Positions 22,646-34,489 of a stretch of DNA of 64,000 nt are shown in pieces. Location: assembly GCA_022036555.1 (NCBI GenBank), contig CM039139.1, positions 19,057,376 to 19,121,375 on the forward strand, given 5' to 3'. The stretch comes from Microstegium vimineum (taxonomy: Eukaryota > Streptophyta > Magnoliopsida > Poales > Poaceae). Both the position numbers and the translations under genes were made by a program. Within the stretch, counting starts at the first letter, position 1. The number at the start of each line of letters is the position of its first letter. Under the pieces are notes generated by a model. It saw only the letters and a program-made list of their open reading frames with translations, did no database searches and was not told the DNA's origin.

Positions 22646-25600
22646 TCTAGATTCTTGACAAGGACCACTATAATCAAATTTTACCTAGCAAACTCATTTC
22701 ACAGGTTGACATTCCTGGCCCTCTGGGAAACGGCGCAATCTCCATTCTTGAGTCTCTAACTACTTTATCTTTGCTAAATGACGTGGATTGCTCAAGCATA
22801 ATAGAGAGTGGGAAGCATATAGTTGATTCTTTTCTTGAACCGCGGCTTCCAGAATGGTCGCCTGAAGAACCTCTTGCTGAAAGAGTTATTGGTGCAATGT
22901 GGTTGTATCTTATGACATACCGGCTTGCTGATGAGGAGAAGATTGATGAAACACCTGTTTGGTATGCCTTGGTTTCCATTCTTTTCTTATCTCTTTACTG
23001 ACTCGCCAGTGACTAGGTGGATTTCTGCAAAATTTTGGTCAAAAGATCATTGCACACCATTATGACCAATTACCTAGAGTTAGATTATCTCGATTTACCT
23101 TTGCCTCGTTGCAAACAGAATGCCTGGACTATCAGCAGAGGATATTTTGTCCGTCCATTTGATGCTTGGTTATTTATGCAGGTATGTCATGGACGAGTTG
23201 GGCTCAGCCATGCGCCATAGTGATAATGCAAACTTCAGAATAGCTCCATTCTTGTTCATGCCAGAAGGGAAACTAGACACTGCTATAAGGCATTGCCCCT
23301 TGATATGCATTTCCTATAACTTATTAATACTATATAGTTTGCTAATATACAATATTTTCAGTTACACAATTCTGTGGCCCAATCATGATGTTCATACTGG
23401 AGAAGAGTGTACCCGTGATTTCTTGTTTGGTATTGGCGAGGACAAACAGCGTTCGGCTAGGCTTACAGCTTGGTTCCGCACACCTGAGAACTACTTTATT
23501 CAGGCAATTTTGCTACTGCGCCTATTTCGTACACAAAGATGCTTATTTTGGTACTGGAGACTGCGCGAATAACCTTATCATAACTCCATATATATCTTTC
23601 TTGTACTTTATAGGAATTCAGGAGGTTTCAGGAACAACTTCAATCAAATACCATTTGTTCTCCAACAAAAACAGAAGAGACACCCTCTACCAAAAGTATA
23701 CGTCCAAGTGATGGCCATGCACTTCGAGTATATACTGACATACCTCATGTAGAGGAGTTTTTAACACGGCCAGAGTTTGTTCTCAGTAAGCAACATTCAA
23801 TCCTGTCTTATGATTTGTCATCCCTTTTGCTTGAAGAATTCTAGCTATCATTCATTTCAACCCATGCTTGCAGTCCTTTTCCTCTTCTTTTTGCGCCTTT
23901 TCTCCTCACCATTAGTACTTGTTACTTGAAAAGCAATGGTTAGCTTGTCTGCAACAAAGAGTATTCATTTATCTGGATCATCTGAACCTTCAAAATCTTT
24001 GCATGTTTGGTATTATTATTTTCTCCATCGACTCTAATAAGTATTCTGTTATTTTTCTTGTGCACCCTTGTGATAATACTCTGGGATGTGTTCATGCACC
24101 ATGCAATTTGTGACTTCATTATAGTCAACCTATTTTGTAATGCTTGCCAGCAAACCAAATCAAAATTAATGTGATATATAGTTTTTGTTGCATTCAATTT
24201 AGTATGAAACTGTTGTGATTCCATCTGATCAGTTTGCTTCTTCTAATACATTATTATAGCCTTGACAATTAGTGGAATTTAGTTGGTCATCTTCCATTAT
24301 TTCTGCAAATGTATGCATCAAAGACAACTCTTTCACACCTGTTCTGTATACCTGCAGCAACTGATCCAAAGGAGGCTGACATTATCTGGGTAAGCATGCA
24401 AGTGGATTCAGAAGTAAAGAATGCTGTAGGGCTCACAGACCAACAATACACAAATCAATTTCCTTTTGAAGCTTTCCTGGTCATGAAGCACCACCTTGCG
24501 GAGACCATCCACAAGGTTAGTTTCTCTTTTTTGTGTGGTTAGGGGACCTTGTGTGTCTTACTGTATAAATCTTGAATGCGTTGAGTTCTACAACATCAAC
24601 ATTGGTGGCATTTGAAACTAAGGTCAACTCATGCAGGCTTGGGGCTCACCTGAATGGCTTCAACCTACATATAACCTAGAGACCCATTTGTCTCCACTCA
24701 TTGGTGATTATTTTGTGAGGAAACGAGATGGCATGGACAATTTATGGATCATGAAGCCTTGGAACATGGCGAGAACAATCGATACCACAGTTACTGGTGA
24801 TTTGTCTGCTATCATCAGACTTATGGAGACAGGCCCCAAGATATGCCAAAAATATATTGAACGCCCTGCACTTTTCCAAGGAAGGAAGTTTGATCTTCGG
24901 TATATTGTTTTGGTCCGCAGTATATGCCCTTTGGAAATATTTCTAGCTGATGTTTTCTGGGTATGACCTGAAATTCTGATGATACTTGATAAATCCCTTT
25001 GGCCATTATCATTCTGTTGACAACTCTTGTGTTTGTTTTTTCTATTCTAGGTTAGGTTGGCAAACAATCAGTACACTTTGGAGAAGACTAGCTTTTTTGA
25101 GTATGAGACCCATTTCACTGTGATGGTGAGATCCAACTCATTCTCACTTCTATGGGATAACATCTAATTATTAGTTGCTGTTGAAGATCCATTAACGCCG
25201 CATTCTTTTGTATGCTTTGCGCGACTCCTAAGTCTGCCCACATCTCCTAGTTTATGCTTGTATTGTGAACGGTTGTCATGTTACATTTAATTAGTTACCT
25301 AACTGTTTCCGCTGATCCAGAATTATATTGGAAGGATGAATCATATGAATACACCGGAGTTCGTCAAGGAATTTGAGAAGGAGCACCAAGGTTTTAACAT
25401 CCTGCATTCTTTCTCTTTTATATATGTGACTTCAAGTTGTTGCATTGCTAATTTTTACTTTAACTTTTAGTTAAATGGCTGGACATACATGAAAGCATAC
25501 GGTCCACGATGCGCTGTCTCTTTGAGTCGGCCACAGCTGTTCATCCTGAGATGCAGAACCCATTCTCCAGGGCCATGTATGGTGTAGATGTTATGCTTGA

Positions 25601-27390
25601 TAACAGATTCAAACCAAAGATTCTAGAGGTATGTCTCATGGACTTACTGTCTTGTAATTGTAGCTTTGTTATCTCTCCCGTATTGTTATGAACCTGCTTG
25701 GGCATATATCTTTATGCACATCGATTATAACAGTGTGTCCGCTGGAACATAAAAAAACTTTTAGGTATTCTCATTCTCATTTTGTGCTCTACTCGGTATG
25801 AAACTGCATACAAATATGTGGATGCAGCTTGCAGCTAATGCATGCTGACATTAAGAAGTGTTAGAGAGAAGAATGCTCTTCTTCTCTTGATCCACATCTC
25901 CGCTTCCGCTGCTCCTGGCCATGGCGAGCCCCACCGGCTCTCGTCGGTGAACACCAATCCCTTCGCCATGCCTGGTCCCATCCTACCTCCAGCCTCGACC
26001 ATTGTGTTGATCAATATCCAGTCACGTTCTCGTCACTCTCACCGCGGATGACTGCAACTTCCGGCAGTTGAGGTCCTTCTTCGAAGTCACCTTCAAGAAA
26101 TTCGGCCTCGTCAACCACATCGACGACACTGTCGATGTCGCCGCCATGATCGACGGCCCTGAATGGATCCAAGTCAACTCCTGCATCGTCTCCTAGCTCT
26201 ACTCCACCGTGTCAAAGGAGATTTGGAACGACTTCTACAAGTCTTGCAGTTCTGCTTACACTGCGTCCACCATCCATGTCGAGGAACTGCCTAGTGATCG
26301 CCATCCACGCAGTGTACGCAGAACTGTGAGGCTTGTCGTTCCAAATCTCTTTGGACACGGTGGAGTAGATTCAGGAGACGATGCAGGAGTCGACTTGGAG
26401 CCATTCGGGGTCGTCGAGCATGGGCGGCAACATCGACAGTACCATCAATGTGGCTGACGAGGCTGAAATTCTTGAAGGTGGGTTCGAAGAAGGATCTTCG
26501 GTGCCGGAAGTTGCCGTCGTCTTCGGTGAGGGTGACGGGAACATGGCTGTGGATATTGATCAACACAATTGTGGAGGCTGAAGGTAGGACGACCAGATGC
26601 GATTTGGCATGGCGAAGGGATTTGTGCACCGACGAGGAATAGCCAGTGGGGCTCGCCATGGACAGGAGCAGCGGAAGAGGAGATGTGGATCAAGAGAAGA
26701 AAGCTGATAGTATATGTAAGAGAGAAGAATGCTCGTGTCCATTCATTGACAGTGTACAGGTACATATATACAACATGATACCGAATCACTGCTGGCCAAG
26801 CAATCCTAATTCCTAACGTTGCCTAGAAGCCAGGATCAGCTGAAGAATAGGTAGCTCACATGCAGCCGTTAATAGGAAGCACGCATGCAGCTGATTGACT
26901 GACTGACTAACTGAAAGAGCTGATCTTATGCTATCTAAGAATAGGTCGTTGACAAGAAGATTGTGCTACTTGTAGTAATTCCTACTTGATCAGTTGGATT
27001 TGCAAGGGCAGATGATTCCCCAGATAAAAAAACACAAAGTCACGAGAATGTTGTAACATTTCGGCCGTTCTGTTCCATGAAATAACCGCAACCTTCCAGT
27101 TTGCATTTCGGATTTGTTTTTGCTGCTTATGTTTCTGTGTGAACATAATGAGTGTGGAGACATCTAAAAGCTTGCTGCGGAGCTGCCTTTAGCTACCTAA
27201 CATGTATTCTAACAAAAATCTGTCCTGAAATGGGATGCAGGTGACATACTGTCCAGACTGCGGGAGGGCGTGCAAATATGACACACAAGCTCTAGTAGGG
27301 AGCCAGGATACCATCAGAGGCCGTGATTTTTTCAACACGGTGTTTGGCTGCCTCTTTCTTGACGAGCAAACAAATGTATCGCCCTTGTAA
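19568..27390 (+). CDS. TTLL12: TTLL12-type tubulin--tyrosine ligase-like protein
   Basis: Complete 15-exon gene for an 873-residue protein of the plant TTLL12 family. Members carry a C-terminal ATP-grasp TTL domain linked to tubulin modification; activity is not proven here. Exons: 19568-19867, 20384-20641, 20959-21083, 21992-22190, 22288-22413, 22705-22961, 23182-23289, 23362-23503, 23614-23785, 24358-24515, 24637-24960, 25051-25125, 25321-25390, 25471-25628, 27241-27390. All phases join and the frame is open to TAA at 27388-27390. The N-terminus (MSPAAASASSGDRIRTYEDF) precedes leucine-rich-repeat-like segments in exons 3-5 (LVALNLWGNKL; LSKLNIRGNPL). TTL motifs are in exon 11: WIMKPWNMARTIDTT and GRKFDLRYIVLV. 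Exon 15 ends with the cysteine cluster YCPDCGRACKYD. Introns 7 and 8 have GC rather than GT donors. Intron 14 (1612 bp) contains an inverted copia duplication, intron 3 a Tourist-like MITE. The start is the first ATG of the conserved frame. Confidence 0.93.
21669..21850. mobile_element. Tourist-like MITE in TTLL12 intron 3
   Basis: 182 bp. The left end GGCCTGTTTGGC follows TAA (21666-21668); the complement of the right end, AGCCTGTTCAG, is bordered by TAA (21851-21853). Size, termini and TAA duplication fit a PIF/Harbinger-derived MITE. Confidence 0.65.
22610..22644. repeat. (T)35 homopolymer in TTLL12 intron 5
   Basis: Uninterrupted run of 35 T ending 60 bases before the acceptor of exon 6. 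On the minus strand it is a poly(A), but no retroposon body could be recognised beside it, so it is listed as a simple repeat that could vary in length. Confidence 0.8.
25859..26734. mobile_element. Inverted duplication of copia gag sequence in TTLL12 intron 14
   Basis: Two copies of the same gag-like sequence lie head to head. The plus arm (about 25878-26282) encodes pieces such as NFRQLRSFFEVTFKKFGLV and HIDDTVDVAAMIDGPEW. The minus arm (about 26305-26705) encodes the related NFRHRRSFFEPTFKNFSLV and HIDGTVDVAA. Both have in-frame stops or shifts. The family looks like the N-terminal gag region of Ty1/copia elements. A short direct repeat (AGAGAGAAGAATGCTC) flanks the pair at about 25863 and 26719. 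AT-rich sequence to about 26960 may be LTR remnant. The arms are about 400 bp with a loop of a few tens of bases, so the intron transcript could fold into a long hairpin. Confidence 0.75.
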
Positions 27391-27874
27391 GCATCGCCTC
27401 AGAGGCTGCTGTAACATCGGATCTATCACAACATGACATGTATAACCTGCTTGTCTGTTGCCATATGAGATAGGACTCGGGGCCTATTGCTCGTTTTTTT
27501 TTTTGCCAATTAATTCTCAACGAAATGAACCGTGGTTTGCCCAGTTTTGCCGACTGCCGAGGTTATATAGCCATCGGGGATGTGAATACGTGATGCTGTT
27601 TGTTAAATCACGCTTCAGTCGGAGCGTGCTACACCTACAGCTACATGTTCATTCTTGAAGGCAAGGTAGACCTTACCCCTCTGTTACTCGTACAAATAGT
27701 AACTTGAAAGCATGAGCTTGTGTGCTCGCGTGTCATCAACTACACTTCATTTGTGCTGCTACTATACTACTGTACTATTTATACGCGACCACACTGATCA
27801 CTAATCCTAGACGGATGGCAGCTCATATTCCCGCCAAAATTCAGTGCAAACAAATCGAAAAGGTAGCCATGATC

Positions 27875-28562
27875 ATGAGGTACGAGCCATCGAATCCTCC
27901 TATGCTGCCTCTTCCTCTTCGCTGCCGTCTGCAGGTCCGACCCCGATCTCCTCCTGGACTACTGCGTTGCCGACACGGCGTCCCCTCCGTCGTCCCAGTT
28001 CCACATCAACGGCCTGGCCTGCACCGACCCGTCGTCGGCTCGGGCGGAGCACTTCGCCACATCGGCGCTGTCGTCGACGGACCCGTCCGCCGCCGCTGTC
28101 GCCACGGCGCCGTTCGGGTTCAACGTGACGGTGACGAACCCGGCGTCGTCGCTCCCCGGCGCGAACGCGCAGGGGCTCGCCATGGCGCGCACGGAGCTGG
28201 CCCCGGGCGGGCTGGCGCCGCCGCACACCCACCCGCGCGCGTCGGAGGTGGCGCTGGTGCTGGACGGCAGCGTGCTGGTGGGGTTTGCGGACACGTCGTA
28301 CCGGTTGTACACGCAGCTGCTGCGCGCCGGGGAGGCGTTCGTGTTCCCGCGCGGGATGGTGCACTTCCTGTACAACATGGACGTGGCGGCGCCCGCCGTG
28401 GTGCTGTCAGGGCTCAACAGCCAGAGCCACGGCGCGCAGCTCGTGCCCTTCTCGGCGTTCCTGACGGAGCCGCGGCTGCCGGAGGAGGTGCTCAAGAAAG
28501 CGTTCAGGATTAACGGCCAGGACGTGCACCGGATCCAAAGAAACCTCGCCGGATCCTCATAG
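27875..28562 (+). CDS. Germin-like protein (cupin), N-terminal frame disrupted
   Basis: Germin-like proteins are secreted apoplastic cupins, often manganese-binding and oligomeric. The frame open from 27879 to TAG at 28560-28562 gives a hydrophobic leader (ILLCCLFLFAAVCR), mature start SDPDLLLDYCVAD, a second conserved Cys (INGLACTD), germin box 1 (PPHTHPRASEVALVLDG: two His and Glu metal ligands) and box 2 (GEAFVFPRGMVHFLYN: third His). The tail KKAFRINGQDV is typical. That frame has no ATG before 28182, well inside the mature protein. The nearest ATGs (27869, 27875) are in a neighbouring frame, one base off, and a TGA precedes the open stretch. A small indel just after the original start is the simplest explanation. 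A spliced 5' exon is possible, since CTGCAG at 27934 resembles an acceptor, but using it would remove the leader. Enzyme activity cannot be predicted. Confidence 0.8.
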
Positions 28563-29689
28563 TCCTACACAACAATACAGTACTAGTACAGTACTATTTT
28601 TCTTTGAAAATGGGACTACTAGAAAAATGATAATGGCCCTTGCCTCGAGTAAAACAAAAAAAAGAAAAAAAAAGAAGGAAATGAAACTCGAAAAAGGCCG
28701 AAACAAAGGTTCGGGCCCATCAATAACTCCCTGCTGCATGAGCAAAGGCCCGGTAGGTGTGTGGACTGTGAAGAGAATACGAGCAGGTAGTGCAGAACAA
28801 GGCCCGTATGTGTATATCGCTAGGGAGAGAGATACACGTACAAATACAGGCCAAGTATGACTGACACGCGCATCACGTGCATGTCATGCTGATGCACACA
28901 AAGGGCATAGATATATGACTATAGCGTGACGATCACTGCGTCGACTTGTGAAGATTTCTGGAGGTTATTCCGGCACAAGTTTCCGGCTTGCGTGCGTTGG
29001 AAAACCCGGCGACACCTGCTTCACGTGGCAGGGGTGCCGGCTGGGCAGCAGGGAGAAGAACTAGCTAGAACGCACGGGGCTAGTCGCAGCAGAATTCTGA
29101 AAACTAGCATTCATTCTGCTTTAGCGAGAACGATCGAGATGGGTCTCTTTTCAATCTATCTGAACGACACCTTCTACTCTCCTTTTAGGGGACACCGCTG
29201 AATTCCCACGCCTACGCGATCGAATCTTCCATTGATCTTTCTCTCTCGTTTCGTGTGGCCATTGTTCGTGCAAAGCAGCACGCAGTGTACTACTCTTCTG
29301 CGTCTACGGTCGTCTACCCGTGAGGCCGTGACGCGAACGGCCGGTGGTGGTTGGTTGGCGCCAATTCGTCATCCCTTCCCTTCCGTCGCCGAAGAGCTCC
29401 GGAGGGCTACAGCGACGTGATGTGGAAATCCGGACGCAAAGCGTCTCTGCTTTCGACCGGAGCCTTTTTGGTTTTTTTTCCGATCCTGTCTTTTGGGGAG
29501 CACCGATCGATCGTTAAAGGCGAGAAGGATGCTTGCGGCTGCGTGACATCCATTGGTTTTGGGTCTGTGTTTGGAAGACGGAAGACGACGACCTACTAGG
29601 GCTCATTTGATTTCTTGTATGTGGCTGTCAGTAGTATGAATCGTGAATGAACCGTCAAACAAGGCAATCTAAACGACGCTCAGGCTCAG
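28563..29689. other. Intergenic, no gene supported
   Basis: Region downstream of the germin-like gene. It contains short open frames (for example near 28926-29201 and 29351-29599) that resemble no known protein and have no splice or codon evidence. Confidence 0.5.
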
Positions 29690-32180
29690 CGCAGGGGAAT
29701 CTGGATCTCTCCAGACTGAATTATGGGATTATTACTCTTATCCCAAAATCAAAGGAGCAGTAAATATCAAACAGTTTAGACCCATCTGTCAGCTGAATGT
29801 AGTTTATAAGATTGGGATTATTACTCTTATCCCCAAAATCAAAGGAGCAGTAAATATCAAATAGTTTAGACCCATCTGTCAGCTGAATGTAGTTTATAAG
29901 ATTGTTACCAAAACGTTAACCTTGAGGCTCAACAAAATTATTGACAGGTTTATTTCTAAAAACCAATCTGCTTTCATCCCTGGTAGAAACATTCTGGATG
30001 GGGTGGTAGTGATTCATGAAGTCCTGCATGAGATAAAGAGAGAGAAGAAGATGTGCATCATTCTAAAGTTAGATTTTGAAAAGGCTTAAGATAAGGTTAA
30101 TTGGAATTTTCTCAAAGAGGTGATGCTTTTAAAAGGCTTTAGTGAGAGATGGATAGAGTGGATCATGAAGGTTGTTGGAGGTGGGAGAGTGGCAGTCAAC
30201 CTTAATGGAAAGCTTGTAAGTTACTTCAGGAGTTATAAAGGGTTAAGGCAAGGAGATCCCCTCTCCCCCTCCTCTTTAACTTGGTTGCTGATGGTCTGTC
30301 AGCTATACTGGAAAAAGCCACAAACAAAGACTATATTCAGGAGGTGGCACCACACTTGGTGGAGGGAGGCCTTACTCACCTCCAGTATGCCGATGATACA
30401 ATTCTTTTTCTGAGTGCTTCCAGTCAAAATATCACCAACCTCAAATTCTTACTCTTCTATTATGAGGAAGTCTCTGGGATGAAGATTAACTACAATAAAT
30501 CTGAAGTGTACACTATTGGTATTAGAGAGATGGATTCAAAGGCCATTGCTGATGCTTTTAACTGCAAATTAGGAAGATTTCCTTTGGTCTACCTAGGACT
30601 CCCTATCAGCTATAAGAGGTTGTCTAAGGAAGAGTTGGGAGGGACTGCAGTTAAAGTGGATAAGAGACTAGAGACCTGGAAGTGCAGCCAATTATCCCAT
30701 GGAGGAAGAGCCATTCTGATCAACACCAGTCTGACCAGCATCCCAATGTACAATATGGGGTTCTATCTGCTGCATGAGGGCACACACAAGAAATTTGATA
30801 CCTCTAGAGGGAGGTTCTTTTGGGAAGGAGTTGGAAATAAAAAGAAGTACCATATGATCAAATGAGATGCTTTGACTGTCCCAAAAGAGTATGGTGGTTT
30901 GGGGTTCATTGATACTAGGATGATGAATACTGCCCTTCTGGCTAAGTGGATCTTTAAGATTGACAGAGGTGAGAATAGCATGGCAGTAGAGGTGTTGAGG
31001 AAAAAATATCTCCAGGATAAAAGTTTCTGTCAGTCCCATGTGAGGAATGGATCTCAATTCTGGCAAGGTCTAGAGAAGGTAAGAGATTGGTATGAAAAAG
31101 GAACCAAGTGGTGTGTAGGCAATGGGACAAAAATAAGGCTGTGGAAGGATGTTTGGCTTGATGAGTGCCCCCTCAGATTGAGATTTCCAAAGATTTTTGG
31201 TATTTGCAGAAACCAAGACATCAGTGTATGTACAACTAAAGAGGTGGGGTGGAATATAGATCTTAGAAGAGATTTGGACTCAGATATTGTGGAAGAGTGG
31301 TCTGGGCTCTAGAGGTGTCTGGCAAATTCACAACCAAATCCTTATACAGATATATGAGTCATAGTGGCCAGGTTGATCTCAGGATGATGGAAATCTGGAA
31401 TTCCAAGTCTCCTTTGAAAATCAAGATTTTCCTCTGGATGCTTTGGCATGACAGAGTTTTAACTGGGGAACAATTGAACATTAGGAATGGAAGCAAAACT
31501 GACAAATGCAAGTTTTGTGGGGCCCCTGAGACTAGAAACCACCTTTTTTCAACTGTGCCCTTGCTCAGGTTGTTTGGGTTTGGGTAAGGGTTAGCCTTAG
31601 GTGGCAGAAGAGACCAACCTCGATCCAAAGCCTTGAGGATCACCTGGGTCTGGGGCTCAAGGTTCCTCACCCTAGAGATAGTTCCTTTTTGTTAATTGCT
31701 AGTAGTGTTATCTGGTGCCTCTGGAAAACCAGAAACGACTGGGTCTTTAATAATCATCTTGTTAAGAATCCTAAGTCTATCGGTCACCAAATCTTGGGTT
31801 TACTGTCACAGTGGATGCCTCCTCAGAAGATGAAGGTGAAGCAGCTCTTGGAGGACAACCTGGTGATGCTACAGAAACCCTGCAGGCGTGGTAAAGGCCT
31901 GAAGACAACCCATCTCAGTTTCCTACCAAGCAGAGGTGGTTTTCTGTTTTGAGAGATGGTTTAGATGGGTGTCGCAGTCAGTTGGTGTGGAGGTCTGACT
32001 GTGCTGCATTTGGTTGCTGGACTTTTGTTCTTATCTTTGGAACTGGTAGTTTCGTCTTAATATTTTCAGGGGGTCTGTCCCTTTTGTGATGATTGTCTGT
32101 AAAACTGGTATCCCCAGTAACTACTGTGTTTGTGGATTTCAATATAAGCCGGGCGGGCGGCCTTTTGTCTAAAAAAAAAA
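29690..32180 (+). mobile_element. LINE (L1-type) retrotransposon, 5'-truncated and decayed
   Basis: Carries most of an ORF2 reverse transcriptase in broken frames. In order: YRPIC-type block with QFRPICQLNVVYKI, KNQSAFIPGRNILDGVVV, KLDFEKA (followed by a stop), GLRQGDPLSP, HLQYADDTILF (the YADD catalytic motif), GLPISYK, then the C-terminal zf-RVT domain (WNSKSPLKIKIFLW; a C-x2-C near 31508-31518; an H near 31541). At least one TAA, a TGA and frameshifts interrupt it. The 3' end reads GCCGGGCGGGCGGCC and then an A run at 32170-32180, the usual LINE tail. The endonuclease ORF region is missing. A short AAACAAG near 29656 and after the tail may be the target duplication, but overlap with the A run makes this uncertain. 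Confidence 0.85.
29725..29904 (+). repeat. Tandem duplication of about 90 bp inside the LINE
   Basis: Two adjacent copies of one reverse-transcriptase segment (first 29725-29813, second from 29814), each starting GGGATTATTACTCTTATCC. They differ by one extra C in the second copy and by a CAG/TAG difference that makes a stop. The first copy is frameshifted. Confidence 0.85.
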
Positions 32181-32470
32181 ACAAGCAGCTTACGTGATCT
32201 TCTTAGAAGCTGTGTGAGGTCATGAGCCTGCAGTGTGTATTTTTTTCTCAATCTTCTTTGGTTCATATATAAGCTGCCGGATTACCCAGTCTCTGTCAAA
32301 CCTGACAGAATACGATCCAGGACGACGCCGATATGAATGAAATCTGACAGGATGCCTATTGGCGTATATAGGATGACACAGATGGTGTTCCAAGTTCAAA
32401 CGGCACGGTATTCTGATCCATCATATCTGCAGCAAGAAGGAAAACCTGAACTCGCTGGACGGCCACCCTA

Positions 32471-32495
32471 TGATTTGATTTGATTTGATTTGATT
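32471..32495. repeat. (TGATT)5 microsatellite
   Basis: Five perfect TGATT units in intergenic DNA just beyond the LINE tail. Confidence 0.9.
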
Positions 32496-32842
32496 TCTGA
32501 AGGCTCCATCAGAAACCAAAAGTTTTCAAATCAGAAAGCACGTACAAGTCGTGTACAACTACTACTGCTGTCCAGATTAGATTAAATTAAAGGGAGGAAA
32601 TTATACTTGATAGTAACATACAAGCGTCATGCGACTTCAATCAATCAATCAATGCAATTGCAGCCTCGAGCTAAAAGAATTAATCTTGATCCTTGTTAAA
32701 CACACCCTCTTCTATGTGAGCTTCAAACATGTGTCGCACAAGGCATTCATAGTTTCCAAGGGGCCCATCGTTTTCGGCTGTTCTAGGTAAGGACCCATTC
32801 GTCAATCTCTCTCTCGAGCCCGTCTTCGTCTCAAGTCCTGTT

Positions 32843-32870
32843 GGGGGGGGGGGGGGGGGGGGGGGGGGGG
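32843..32870. repeat. (G)28 homopolymer
   Basis: Uninterrupted run of 28 G in intergenic DNA, preceded by TGTT. It could form a G-quadruplex or be a length-uncertain sequencing or assembly tract. Confidence 0.85.
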
Positions 32871-34325
32871 ATGGAAATGCGTTTAATTTCCTTCCTGGCG
32901 ATGCTCAGATATGATGTCCGTCTCTCAAAACTATTCTCTACCCAGTTTGCTGATACGATCGAAGTGTTCAATTCTGCACCTAATCCCTGACATGGACATT
33001 CCATACGACACTGATAGGTCGTCGTCATCGTCTGATCGACAGAGATAGAATCAAAGTTTTTTTTTTGTTTTTTGAAAAAAAAAAGTTGTGGCTGCCTCTG
33101 AACTGAAAATTCTTTCCCTGGAGAAAATTAGAAAGATAGTAGACTTCACCGTCCTGTACATCAACAATTCTAAAGGCATGCAGCGTGCAATGGCTTAGCT
33201 TGCTTGCTTCTTCCGCCGTTGACAGTAGGGCAGTAGGCAGGCAGGTTAACTCAGCAAGGTCAGCATCATTAACTTAGTTGAAAGTGGCTAGTTAACATTG
33301 TCGACTGTTGTTGACAAATATTTGCAGGAACTAACTCAAAGTGTTTCGAATTTCAATACGGTGAGATCATGTACCGTTGAAATTATTCGAAGGATTCAGC
33401 TCATCAGGTAGATGAAGATCAGCATGCTCTTTGAATTATCCCTCTGAAAAAATGATTGTGTTCATCATGATTGAGATGACTTGACGAACAGAGTATTTAC
33501 ATGATCGAATCTGGAACTTAAGATATTGGATGCATTTTTTTTCTGACAAGTGATGGAGGCATTTCTTCTCTCTTCAAATTAGCCGTGCATTTCTTTCTAG
33601 AAAGACTATCAGTCGTCGGCAACCGATGTTAATAACTCTTATCCTTTCCTTTTCTTAAAAAAAAAAAAATTAATTAGCTAATCGACGTGTTTCCAGTGTA
33701 GATCAATCACGCTAGTCACTCAGTCATCTCTCAAAGATAAAGTAAACCTGAAGTATAAGCTGTGGTTGCACCCAACCCGAGTTAATAGGCCTGGAATCTC
33801 TCTGAGACACTCTAGCTAGTTGGTCTTGCCCATCCTGATCAAGATGTTACTGTCGTCGCTTCTTGATCGACTAGCTTGTATGCAATTTGTTCATCTCAAC
33901 TTGCTCTTGTGTGGACTTGTAATAATGCATGTACAATAATCTGTAGACGTACTGTACCCTTAGCTGATGACTTCAATTAATAGTCTCCTCTTCAATTAGT
34001 CATATATCTTAATTTTCCCTAGCTTCCAAGTTTTCAGAAACTGGAGCTTGGGTGTATATATCAGGCTAATCGCCTGCATGTGTTACTGGTGTGTTTATAG
34101 GGTGGTGGAAATCATTGAGATGTTGATATATATTTGATTTTTTTTTGGGAAGATATATATTTGATTAAGACGTACGCTCTTGTCTCTTTGCATGCATCAC
34201 TGTTGAAAAAAAAAAGATCCGCACCCTTGCCCTTGCGTTCATGTCAAAGCCTCAAAGGCCACTACAGTACAAGTTTTGAGGTAGCAACATCATAATTTTT
34301 TTCTGGACCATGACGACGGTTATCG

Positions 34326-34446
34326 CCTTGTTCGGCTTATTAGTCCGAGTGTCCGACTTATCAAACATTGTACAATGTGTCTCTCATAATAAAACAGTTA
34401 AAAATAACATCAATTTATCAACCGCACAAACAACTAGCCGAACAGG
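34326..34446. mobile_element. Short MITE with CCTTGTTCGGCT ends
   Basis: 121 bp. The left end CCTTGTTCGGCT is inverse to the right end AGCCGAACAGG. The interior shares an AATAAAACAGT stretch with the element at 14269-14371. Non-coding. No clear target duplication was found. Confidence 0.6.
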
Positions 34447-34489
34447 AGTATATATCGGCGGGTAAAAATTCGTCGTATATGTTGATGTA

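Noticed and set aside
27722..27900. Hydrophobic open frame that could look like a signal peptide for the germin-like gene
   Set aside because: It begins with GTG, has no ATG before the hydrophobic stretch, and is not in the frame of the mature germin domain.
28125..28562. Shorter germin-like frame starting at 28125
   Set aside because: It starts at GTG inside the mature domain; conserved residues (SDPDLLLDYC) lie upstream in the same frame, so it is only part of the gene.
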